Below are positions 11,530 through 19,342 of a stretch of 64,000 bases of DNA, in pieces. The DNA is taken from assembly GCA_964036045.1 (NCBI GenBank), contig OZ038380.1, forward strand, positions 7,401,913-7,465,912, in the 5' to 3' direction. Under the pieces are notes generated by a model. It did no database searches and had not been told where the DNA came from. It saw only the letters and a program-made list of their open reading frames with translations. Made by a program: the position numbers and the translations under genes. The first letter of the stretch is position 1, and each line of letters starts with the position of its first letter. This stretch comes from Eutreptiella sp. 'Long Island Sound 2002' (lineage: Eukaryota; Euglenozoa; Euglenophyceae; Eutreptiales; Eutreptiaceae).

Positions 11530-13576
11530 TCCAGGGGGAGTTACGCTGGAGAATGCGCTGTATCTTGCGGGAGGGTACGGGGAGGGTGGAGGGAGCAGGA
11601 GGAGTTAGCAGGGTGTGTTTGATACGTCGGTAGAACACTTTGGACCGACGCTTGGCCTGCCGGGTCAGCTGCTTGACCACCTGGTGCCAGTCAGATATAT
11701 CTGTGGAATTGGTCTGGAGGGTTGGCTTGGCAGAGTTAACCGTGCGCATTGCGTGGAGCATATGCTGTACAAGGGTGTGGTACGTGGACTCCACATCGTG
11801 AAAGCTGGTGGGGGTCTGTAGGTCATGCACAGAGTGTTCCATGAGGGAACGGAATTTGTGCAGGTCACGGCGGTTCCACTGTGCACATCTGGGTTCAGGT
11901 ATCTGGGGGGTGGTCCAGGGAATGGAGCGGATGATAATTGGGTCATGATCTGAAGACCCATGCACTTTAGAAAAATCTACCACTTCGGCAGATGAGGGGC
12001 TGTAGCAGGCTTGGTACAAACGGGTACCATAAGCACGGTCAATGTAGCTTTTAGTACCAGCATATCGCCTAACCCGCGTATATGGGGTGGAGGTGGTGAA
12101 GGGTAGGAGTAGATCACTCAGGGCACCCGACCGCTCTTTGGCTATGAGCCAGGGCCAGAGATTAGATGTGAGAGTGGTGGCGTGAGAGTGATGGGTGGTG
12201 CAGTTGTAGTCGCCGAGAATGATACATGCCTCCCGGAGGAGGGAGTTGAGGACTGGTTCGCATCGACGTTTTTCTGTTATGGTATGGGGGCCGTAATATG
12301 AGGCAATCCTCAGTGGGGGGATCAAGGGGTCAGGGTGGAGATGCAGCTGTGTGGAGATGAGTATGCCTGGTATGTGTACGGTGAGCGCTGGGGGTATTGG
12401 TGAGATTGAGGTGTGTACGAAAAGTGCGACACCGTTTTTCGAAGTGGGGGCGCTGTATAGTAGGTGATATTTCCAAAACATTGCAACCCTTTCGTACTCC
12501 TTCACATGGTGTGTTGCGGTAGGTTTGTATTCTTGTATGCTAATTGTGTGGGGGGCAGTGGTGAATCCATTCAGAAGATGGCACAACCTATTGGGGGTAA
12601 TCTCTGGCCCGCCAACGTTCAGGGACGCGTGGGAAAGGGCACCCCCAGTGGGTGGTGCTCTGAACAGGGGAGGGGGCGGTTCATTGTGTGTATTTGGCGG
12701 TGTTGAGGACGGGGGGGGCGGGGATGAAGGCGTGGAGGCAGTCTTATCTGGTGACCGGGGTGCAGGTATGGATTGGGGGGGGGTAGCAGAATGCACTGTT
12801 TGTGTGACATTGGAGTCGTTATCGGTAGTATCAATCACAGGGCCTGCCTGGGATGGGGCTGCGTTGGTGGGCGAAGGCAGTGAGGTGCACGTCTCGAAAG
12901 GCGGCCCTGGAACAATGGAGGGTGGCTGCAGCAGGGGGGTTGGTTGTGGCAGGGTTGTGCGTAGTGCGGACGTGCTGTGGGGCAGGGCAAGTGGATGTCG
13001 TGGCGCACTACGCGGTGAGCCGCAGAAAGGGGAAACCCTGGTGTCATGGCTTATGGGTGCAGTTCTGAGGACGTGCGGGATGTAAAGGAGGCGGAGCACG
13101 AGTTGGAGCGTTGCGTAGCATGCTGCGGCTCGCAGGGCATTGACTAAACGATGGGTACCAACGCAAATCGCAGACCAATTGTGAAAAGCATGCATTGAGT
13201 AGGAGTGGGAGGAGAGGAGATTGCGTAGTGTGAGGGCGGTGAATGCCGTGGGGGTGGGTGGTGTATCCCGGAGCCTGAGGAAACACATGAGGTCGCTCCG
13301 CAAAATTTTGCAGGGTGTGTCATGGCGTAAACCTGAGGTATTGCTCACGTGTACGTTTGTTGGCGTTGGCGTCTGCTGGGTATTTGCAGCACCCGTCGGG
13401 CCGTAGCTCCAGAGGCACGTAGTGAGCGTGTCCCATTCATGGCTGAGGGAGAAATGAAGAGGTGGTGGACTCAGAAGGGGGGGCAGAGGGATGAGGGGAT
13501 GGAAGGGTGGTGGAGTGAATGTCAGGGATGGAGAGTGCACCAAACGGGTCTGAGGCGGCCGCCAGGTTTGCTTCAT
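11330..13576 (-). CDS. ORF2 segment 1: Pro/Ser/Thr-rich N-terminus and APE-type endonuclease
   Basis: Open for 748 codons from an ATG at 13,576. Residues 1-310 are rich in Pro, Ser and Thr and show no domain. Residues about 317-550 form an exonuclease-endonuclease-phosphatase fold endonuclease with the family's catalytic set in order: Asn in SLNVGG (320), Glu in IQEYK (349), Tyr in SYYGPH (427-428), ILGDYN (Asp456, Asn458), Asp in SYIDRA (513) and the terminal GSSDHDP (Asp543, His544). This enzyme makes the target nick that primes cDNA synthesis. The frame passes into the C14 run at 11,470-11,483; everything after it (residues about 700-748) is out-of-frame reading of the RT region. The first 46 residues overlap ORF1 in another frame and may not be translated. 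Its sequence is strongly C-rich on the coding strand. Confidence 0.9.
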   Translation of the reverse strand: MKQTWRPPQTRLVHSPSLTFTPPPFHPLIPLPPLLSPPPLHFSLSHEWDTLTTCLWSYGPTGAANTQQTPTPTNVHVSNTSGLRHDTPCKILRSDLMCFLRLRDTPPTPTAFTALTLRNLLSSHSYSMHAFHNWSAICVGTHRLVNALRAAACYATLQLVLRLLYIPHVLRTAPISHDTRVSPFCGSPRSAPRHPLALPHSTSALRTTLPQPTPLLQPPSIVPGPPFETCTSLPSPTNAAPSQAGPVIDTTDNDSNVTQTVHSATPPQSIPAPRSPDKTASTPSSPPPPSSTPPNTHNEPPPPLFRAPPTGGALSHASLNVGGPEITPNRLCHLLNGFTTAPHTISIQEYKPTATHHVKEYERVAMFWKYHLLYSAPTSKNGVALFVHTSISPIPPALTVHIPGILISTQLHLHPDPLIPPLRIASYYGPHTITEKRRCEPVLNSLLREACIILGDYNCTTHHSHATTLTSNLWPWLIAKERSGALSDLLLPFTTSTPYTRVRRYAGTKSYIDRAYGTRLYQACYSPSSAEVVDFSKVHGSSDHDPIIIRSIPWTTPQIPEPRCAQWNRRDLHKFRSLMEHSVHDLQTPTSFHDVESTYHTLVQHMLHAMRTVNSAKPTLQTNSTDISDWHQVVKQLTRQAKRRSKVFYRRIKHTLLTPPAPSTLPVPSRKIQRILQRNSPWSARASELITPQPLLPDPPPPLCGGTPHSGEVLPEKVPWSRWRAPLFDCCPPRCCLLHSASVPHTVL

Positions 13577-15992
13577 TGAGTCTGGGGCTGGGGAGCGAGG
13601 CTAGGCGCACTTGCTCCAACCTGTCGGTGATGGACATTTGTACATCCTTTTCGGAGCTGCCGGACGTGAAGTACACTGGGCCTGGGAGGGTGGCTCCGTA
13701 GGACGTGAGGGCCGACTGGTGGGCTTGGTATTTGATCATTACCAGGCCTGACTGCTGAAAAATTTGGTGGCCGTCAACTGGTCCAAAGGTGGCGGCGGAT
13801 TTTACGACATCTCGTATGTCGATGGTGGGGGGGAACCTCACGATGGAGTAGGGTGGATTGACTTCACGGGAAAAATCTTTCGCAAACACTCGGTTGTTTG
13901 TGTGGGCCGAGACACAAATCATCTCGCCGAGGTTTTCAATTTCTTGTACTGCCGGCTGAATCAGCATTGGGTCATGGACCATGCCCAACACGTCATAGCG
14001 ATTCAGCAGCACAAGAAACGCAAATTTTCGGTAGAGGGCGGGGTTCATTTCAATTGCCGTGCGCACTTCGTCGGCGGGGAGCTTGCGGCGGCGAGGTCCT
14101 CCCTTTTGAAAGCGGGGTTGATTGGTGATGACAAGGGAGGACTCCTTGACTGACTTGTCAAGGAGCCCGATGGACACCCCCATGTCCATCAACGCCGGTT
14201 GTTCATCATAAAAGTTCCCCAAAACATCGAAGGGGACAAAAAAATCGAAAATTTTATATCCTTCGGGGGCGGAGTTCACAATTACCGGCCAAAACGTTTT
14301 GGTGATGCGGGGGATCGTGAGTTCTTTCAAAACAGTGGAGGTGTCATCGGGGTTGAGGCCATTTAGCATCAACATTAGTGGCAACGACCCAGAAATGTGC
14401 CACTTGACCTCGACACCGTCAACCTCACGTGTGATGTCTATTGGGACATCGACACGAATTTGGAAAAGAGTGGACTGAGGTGTGTGCACGTGGGAGGGGA
14501 CCGGTTCAGCGGAGTCTACATTTCGAGGAAAATACCCGATGGTTTGCGGAATGTGGTTTTTTGGTAGGGGGTATGAAGTGAGTTGTAATATGACAAGGGG
14601 TTGGTCCAAGGGGCTTGGTGCGGTGGAGACATTGTAAGTGTCGGGGGATCGCACGCCCATGTGTACCACTTGGCAAACGACTGAAAGCCAAAGAAAACTC
14701 AGGGAGGGTACAAGGTCTATCCTCCTATCTAGGACGGCAGCGAGTTCAACATCCGCAACGTTTGTGCGGGCTTGGTAGGCGAGCCAAAAAGTGGTAGGCT
14801 TGTCCTGTTTTTTTGCGGCTCGAAGCATTGAAACAATTTGCTTAACGATGGTGCGGTGGGAAAAAAAAGGCGGTTCGTCTTGAAAAGGGGAGAAGGTGGG
14901 GAGGATGGCAAAAGAAACAAGACCAATGAGTTTTTGCCATTCAAAATTAGCCATGTCGGCTATTGAAAAACTCCGAAGAAATCCGCGGTATGGGAGGCCA
15001 TCACCGAAAAGGAGTATTTGTGGGGTGGGGACCAATGCGGCGAGGAGATCCGGGGGAGGGAGGGGTGAGGTGTCGTGATAGACGGTAGGAGTCGAGGAGA
15101 GGATGTCAATTTTTGAAAAACGGTTTTGGCCTTTGACGGGAATTTTCCCACCTTGAACATCTTTTGTAAGGTCCCGGGGTTCCGGGAAACCCGTTGGCAA
15201 GGCACCTTGGGGGCGGAAGGAGCGTTGCGCTAAGGCTTTTATGGGATTGTGTTCGAGGTGTTTTGCTTGAGGCACGGCGGACTCGGGATTGGGAGACATA
15301 ACTACGTCACTCAATGCTTCATTGGGGCCTTTGTCACTATTCATGTTTGAAGGCTTGGGAGGAGTGTGGTTCGGGGAAGGAGACGTGAAGGCATGCCTTG
15401 GATCATCAAGGTCCCTTGCACTTGCATTCGAAGTAGAGTCTTCGAGGCCGGCTTCAACGGGTGAAACGCCCGGGCCATCGTGGACTAAAGAATCATGTAA
15501 GGATAGCATATCGGTTGGACGGGACGACGCGGTGTCACTAGCCGGACTTTGGTTAAGTGAGTCACCTTCATTTATTTCATTTTTTTCCCGGACTTTTTTT
15601 TGAGCATCAATAGGCGGGCGCGGAGCGGGGGTTGCGAAGATTGAGTCATCATTTTTTTTTGAGGACGTCGTATTTTTTTGTAAGCCATCACTTTCTTTAG
15701 GCACTTCATCTTTTTTTTGGTTGTCGTCATTTTTTTGATAACCAACATGGGAAATGGGTTCCATGGGTGGGAACGGAAGCGGAATGGAGGAGGAGTTGGA
15801 GGCAAGGGAACCGACGGATAGAGAGTCAACGGCCGTGGTGGCAGACACACGCTCAGGATCGAGTAGGGAGAGAATGGTGTTACGGGCACTTGGGAATTTG
15901 CCGTGACTGCCAACGGCATTTTTTTTGATACCACTGCTTGACCGTGAGGTGGCGGAGGACTGAGTGCGAGATTTTGGTTCCTTGGAAGGCAT
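13437..15992 (-). CDS. LINE ORF1 protein, 851 aa, divergent
   Basis: First of the two element proteins, expected to bind element RNA and form the ribonucleoprotein. The frame is open from 16,052, but that codon is GTG; the first ATG is at 15,990-15,992, giving 851 residues from MPSKEPKSRTQ. The frame is intact to TGA at 13,437-13,439 in spite of many A6-A8 runs. The N-terminal third is disordered-looking, rich in Ser, Pro, Asn and Lys with several KK patches. The central part is globular-looking, with a basic patch QKGGPRRRKLP at about residue 630. Residues about 715-775 look RRM-like: a helix DIRDVVKSAATFGPV followed by an RNP1-like strand SGLVMIKY. The C-terminal 70 residues are Pro/Ser-rich. 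I see no CCHC knuckle and no clear coiled coil, unlike many LINE ORF1 proteins. Assignment as ORF1 rests on its position; the RRM idea is weak. Confidence 0.85.
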   Translation of the reverse strand: MPSKEPKSRTQSSATSRSSSGIKKNAVGSHGKFPSARNTILSLLDPERVSATTAVDSLSVGSLASNSSSIPLPFPPMEPISHVGYQKNDDNQKKDEVPKESDGLQKNTTSSKKNDDSIFATPAPRPPIDAQKKVREKNEINEGDSLNQSPASDTASSRPTDMLSLHDSLVHDGPGVSPVEAGLEDSTSNASARDLDDPRHAFTSPSPNHTPPKPSNMNSDKGPNEALSDVVMSPNPESAVPQAKHLEHNPIKALAQRSFRPQGALPTGFPEPRDLTKDVQGGKIPVKGQNRFSKIDILSSTPTVYHDTSPLPPPDLLAALVPTPQILLFGDGLPYRGFLRSFSIADMANFEWQKLIGLVSFAILPTFSPFQDEPPFFSHRTIVKQIVSMLRAAKKQDKPTTFWLAYQARTNVADVELAAVLDRRIDLVPSLSFLWLSVVCQVVHMGVRSPDTYNVSTAPSPLDQPLVILQLTSYPLPKNHIPQTIGYFPRNVDSAEPVPSHVHTPQSTLFQIRVDVPIDITREVDGVEVKWHISGSLPLMLMLNGLNPDDTSTVLKELTIPRITKTFWPVIVNSAPEGYKIFDFFVPFDVLGNFYDEQPALMDMGVSIGLLDKSVKESSLVITNQPRFQKGGPRRRKLPADEVRTAIEMNPALYRKFAFLVLLNRYDVLGMVHDPMLIQPAVQEIENLGEMICVSAHTNNRVFAKDFSREVNPPYSIVRFPPTIDIRDVVKSAATFGPVDGHQIFQQSGLVMIKYQAHQSALTSYGATLPGPVYFTSGSSEKDVQMSITDRLEQVRLASLPSPRLNEANLAAASDPFGALSIPDIHSTTLPSPHPSAPPSESTTSSFLPQP

Positions 15993-16198
15993 TGATTTCG
16001 CGGTAGTAGGTAAAAAAAAATAAAGTGTTGTCGTAGGTGACGAGTAATACACAGAAGATACCGCAAAGTTCTTAAAGCGATGTTTCAGGTAGTTTTACGT
16101 CAAAAGGAAAGAGTTTAGAGACAAGATTCACTCGTCTGTGCCTCAGTAAGTCTTGCGCCTGTTGTCGCACGCGCGCACGTCGATGGTGAGTCCTTAAA
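15993..16198 (-). other. 5' untranslated region of the LINE
   Basis: This stretch of 206 bp lies between the first ATG of ORF1 and the tRNA-like 5' end. On the element strand it contains the in-frame extension of ORF1 back to 16,052 without an ATG, an A-rich stretch near 16,011-16,022 (T-rich on the coding strand) and a GC-rich patch of gcgcgcgtgcg type near 16,168-16,178. It presumably holds the internal promoter that a LINE needs, but I recognise no specific motif. Confidence 0.6.
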
Positions 16199-16244
16199 GC
16201 TAGGATTCCCGAGTGGTCAAAGGGGTTGGACTTAAGATCTAATG
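16199..16244 (+). pseudogene. 5' half of a tRNA-Leu(UAA), at the element 5' terminus, antisense to the element
   Basis: On the plus strand these 46 bases fold as the first half of a leucine tRNA. Acceptor 5' strand GCTAGGA (16,199-16,205), T8, D-stem CCC/GGG with the box-A-like core CCCGAGTGGTC, G18G19 at 16,215-16,216. Anticodon stem TTGGA/TCTAA (16,226-16,230 with 16,238-16,242, one G-T pair) encloses loop CTTAAGA, anticodon TAA. The segment GACTTAAGATCT is typical of eukaryotic nuclear tRNA-Leu(UAA). The T-arm, most of the variable arm and the 3' acceptor strand are absent: sequence passes directly into the target-site duplication at 16,245. It therefore cannot make a functional tRNA. It starts at tRNA nucleotide 1 and ends about nucleotide 44. 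Confidence 0.8.
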
Positions 16245-16262
16245 AGTCCAACCATGACTTCT
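16245..16262. repeat. Target-site duplication, right copy (element 5' side)
   Basis: agtccaaccatgacttct recurs here and then runs straight into gcacaaagg, the normal continuation of the satellite. The base before it is G, whereas the left copy and ordinary monomers have C, which marks the element boundary at 16,244/16,245. Confidence 0.95.
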
Positions 16263-16704
16263 GCACAAAGGCTGCATGGCCAAGACCGAGCCAGCTTTGG
16301 AGCATTGTGACCACAATGTGGGGCACAAACAGTGAGTGCAGCATTGCCGCAAAAAACACATGGTGAGACCCCAGTTTTGTGTGCAATAATGATTTACCAC
16401 AGTCCAACCATGACTTCTGCACAAAGGCTGCATGGCCAAGACCGAGCCAGTTTTGGGGCACAGTGGCCACAATGTGGGGCACAAACTGTGAGTGCAGCAT
16501 TGCCGCAAAAAACACATGGTTAGACCCCAGTTTTGTGTGCAATAATGATTTACCACAGTCCAACCATGACTTCTGCACAAAGGCTGCATGGCCAAGACCG
16601 AGCCAGCTTTGGAGCATTGTGACCACAATGTGGGGCACAAACAGTGAGTGCAGCATTGCCGCAAAAAGCACGTGGTGAGACCCCAGTTTTGTGTGCAATA
16701 ATGA

Positions 16705-18215
16705 TTTACCACAGTCCAACCATGACTTCTGCACAAAGGCTGCATGGCCGGGACCGAGCCAGTTTTGGGGCACAGTGGCCACAACGTGGGGCACAAACTG
16801 TGAGTGCAGCATTGCCGCAAAAAACACATGGTTAGACCCCAGTTTTGTGTGCAATAATGATTTACCACAGTTCAACCATGACTTCTGCACAAAGGCTGCA
16901 TGGCCGGGCCCGAGCCAGTTTTGGGGCACAGTGGCCACAATGTGGGGCACAAACTGTGAGTGCAGCATTGCCGCAAAAAACACATGGTGTGACCCCAGTT
17001 TTGTGTGTAATAATGATTTACCACAGTCCAACCATGACTTCTGCACAAAGGATGCATGGCCAAGACCGAGCCAGTTTTGGAGCATTGTGACCACAATGTG
17101 GGGCACAAACTGTGAGTGCAGCATTGCCACAAAAAACACATGCTGAGACCATGGTTTTGTGTGTAATAATGATTTACCACAGTCCAACCATGACATCCGC
17201 ACAAAGGCTGCATGGCCAAGACCGAGCCAGCTTTGGGGCACAGTGGCCACAATGTGGGGCACAAACAGTGAGTGCAGCATTGCCGCAAAAAACACATGGT
17301 TAGACCCCGGTTTTGTGTGTAATAATGATTTACCACAGTCCAACCATGACTTCTGCACAAAGGCTGCATGGCCAAGACCGAGCCAGTTTTGGAGCATTGT
17401 GGTCACAATGTGGGGCACAAACTGTGAGTGCAGCATTGCCGCAAAAAACACATGGTTAGACCCCAGTTTTGTGTGTAATAATGATTTACCACAGTCCAAT
17501 CATGACTTCTGCACAAAGGCTGCATGGCCAAGACCGAGCCAGTTTTGGGGCATTGTGACCACAATGTGGGGCACAAACAGTGAGTGCAGCATTGCCGCAA
17601 AAAACACATGGTGAGACCCCAGTCTTGTGTGTAATAATGATTTACCACAGTGCAACCATGACTTCTGCACAAAGGCTGCATGGCCAAGACCGAGCCAGTT
17701 TTGGAGCATTGTGACCACACTGTGGGGCACAAACTGTGAGTGCAGCATTGCCGCAAAAAACACATGCTGAGACCCCAGTTTTGTGTGCAATAATGATTTA
17801 CCACAGTCCAATCATGACTTCTGCACAAAGGCTGCATGCCCAAGTCCGAGCCAGTTTTGGAGCATTGTGACCACACTGTGGGGCACAAACTGTGAGTGCA
17901 GCATTGCCGCAAAAAACACATGCTGAGACCCCAGTTTTGTGTGCAATAATGATTTACCACAGTCCAATCATGACTTCTGCACAAAGGCTGCATGGCCAAG
18001 ACCGAGCCAGTTTTGGGGCATTGTGACCACAATGTGGGGCACAAACTGTGAGTGCAGCATTGCCGCAAAGAACACATGGTGAGACCCCAGTTTTGTGTGT
18101 GATAATGATTTACCACAGTCAAACCATGACCTCTGCACAAAAACTGCATGGCCAAGACCGAGCCAGTTTTGGGGCACAGTGGCCACAATGTGGGGCACAA
18201 ACAGTGAGTGCAGCA
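16705..18215. repeat. Satellite higher-order block, copy in right flank (partner 5,730-7,240)
   Basis: Second copy of the 18-monomer-spaced block. It is nearly identical, with scattered differences such as gggcccg at about 16,907 against gggaccg at 5,932. Its presence on the far side of the retrotransposon shows that the element landed inside an existing higher-order repeat. Confidence 0.85.
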
Positions 18216-19342
18216 TTGCCGCAAAAAACACATGGTGAGACCCCAGTTTGGTGTGTAGTAATGATTTACCACAGTCCAATCATGGCTTCTGCACAAAATC
18301 TGCATGGCCAAGACCGAGCCAGCTTTGGAGCATTGTGACCACAATGTGGGGCACAAACAGTGAGTGCAGCATTGCCGCAAAAAACACATGCTGAGACCAT
18401 AGTTTTGTGTGTAATAATGATTTACCACAGTCCAACCATGACATCCGCACAAAGGCTGCATGGCCAAGACCGAGCCAGCTTTGGGGCACAGTGGCCACAA
18501 TGTGGGGCACAAACAGTGAGTGCAGCATTGCCGCAAAAAACACATGGTTAGACCCCGGTTTTGTGTGTAATAATGATTTACCACAGTCCAACCATGGCTT
18601 CTGCACAAAGGCTGCATGGCTAACACCGAGCCAGCTTTGGGGCACAGTGGCCACAATGTGGGGCACAAACAGTGAGTGAAGCATTGCTGCAAAAAACACA
18701 TGCTGAGACCCCAGTTTTGTGTGTAATAATGATTTACCACAGTCCAACCATGACTTCTGCACAAAGGCTGCATGGCCAAGACCGAGCCAGTTTTGGAGCA
18801 TTGTGACCACAATGTGGGGCACAAACTGTGAGTGCAGCATTGCCGCAAAAAACACATGGTGAGGCCCCAGTTTTGTGTGTAATAATGATTTACCACAGTC
18901 CAATCATGACTTCTGCACAAAGGCTGCATGGCCAAGACCGAGCCAGCTTTGGGGCACAGTGGCCACAATGTGGGGCACAAACAGTGAGTGCAGCATTGCC
19001 GCAAAAAACACATGGTGAGACCCCAGTTTTGTGTGCAATAATGATTTACCACAGTCCAACCATGACTTCTGCACAAAGGCTGCATGGCCAAGACCGAGCC
19101 AGTTTTGGAGCATTGTGACCACAATGAGGGGCACAAACTGTGAGTGCAGCATTGCCGCAAAAAACAAATGGTGAGACCCCAGTTTTGTGTGTAATAATGA
19201 TTTACCACAGTCCAACCATGACTTCTGCACAAAGGCTGCATGGCCAAGACCGAGCCAGCTTTGGAGCATTGTGACCACAATGTGGGGCACAAACAGTGAG
19301 TGCAGCATTGCCGCAAAAAACACATGGTGAGACCCCAGTTTT

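Larger units (their letters stand above)
8938..13576 (-). pseudogene. LINE ORF2 polyprotein: endonuclease, reverse transcriptase, RNase H, CCHC finger; frame-shifted
   Basis: This single protein of roughly 1,500 residues makes the enzyme for target-primed reverse transcription: it nicks the target, copies the element RNA from the nick and degrades the RNA in the hybrid. Domain order along the minus strand is endonuclease (12,628-11,927), reverse transcriptase (11,424 to about 10,630), RNase H (9,924-9,562) and zinc finger (9,306-9,250). The parts lie in different frames. Endonuclease to RT changes frame in a C14 run (11,470-11,483). RT to RNase H changes frame in a C10 run (9,925-9,934). RNase H to finger changes somewhere between about 9,560 and 9,400, where C8 and C7 runs lie. 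No stop codon interrupts a domain. The start is uncertain: the first ATG in the endonuclease frame is at 13,576, 140 nt inside ORF1, but the true start may be further in. It may be a genuinely broken copy, a sequencing artefact in homopolymers, or a product of frameshifting. Confidence 0.85.
8096..16244 (-). mobile_element. Non-LTR retrotransposon (LINE), apparently full length, 8,149 bp
   Basis: The element carries ORF1, then ORF2 with APE endonuclease, reverse transcriptase, RNase H and CCHC finger, ends in a poly(A) tail and is flanked by an 18-bp target-site duplication. No LTRs, integrase or protease are seen, so it is a target-primed LINE. Boundaries are confirmed by arithmetic: 8,149 bp plus one 18-bp duplication is 8,167, and near-identical satellite on the two sides is offset by 10,975 (8,167 + 18 x 156) and by 11,131 (8,167 + 19 x 156). 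The primer strand at the nick ends in gacttct, so the site was ACTTCT/GCAC on the plus strand. Identical duplications and intact catalytic motifs suggest a recent insertion. Endonuclease-RT-RNase H-zinc finger order fits the RNase H-bearing LINE groups (I/Tad/Ingi-like), but I do not assign a clade. No second copy or fragment is seen in the window. Confidence 0.95.

Noticed and set aside
8842-13085. Plus-strand open frames across the element (60-186 codons, Gly/Trp/Val-rich)
   Set aside because: They mirror the C-rich ORF2 on the opposite strand; no domain is recognisable.
15572-16066. Open frame of 164 codons overlapping the start of ORF1
   Set aside because: Shadow frame of ORF1; Lys-rich only because it reads the A runs.
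8096-16244. LTR retrotransposon or endogenous retrovirus
   Set aside because: No LTRs, protease, integrase or primer-binding site at the expected place. Poly(A), APE endonuclease and an 18-bp target duplication fit a LINE. The tRNA-like piece is tRNA sequence itself at the 5' end, not a primer-binding site complementary to a tRNA 3' end.
16199-16262. A complete, functional tRNA-Leu gene
   Set aside because: The T-arm, B box, most of the variable arm and the 3' acceptor strand are missing; satellite begins right after the anticodon stem.
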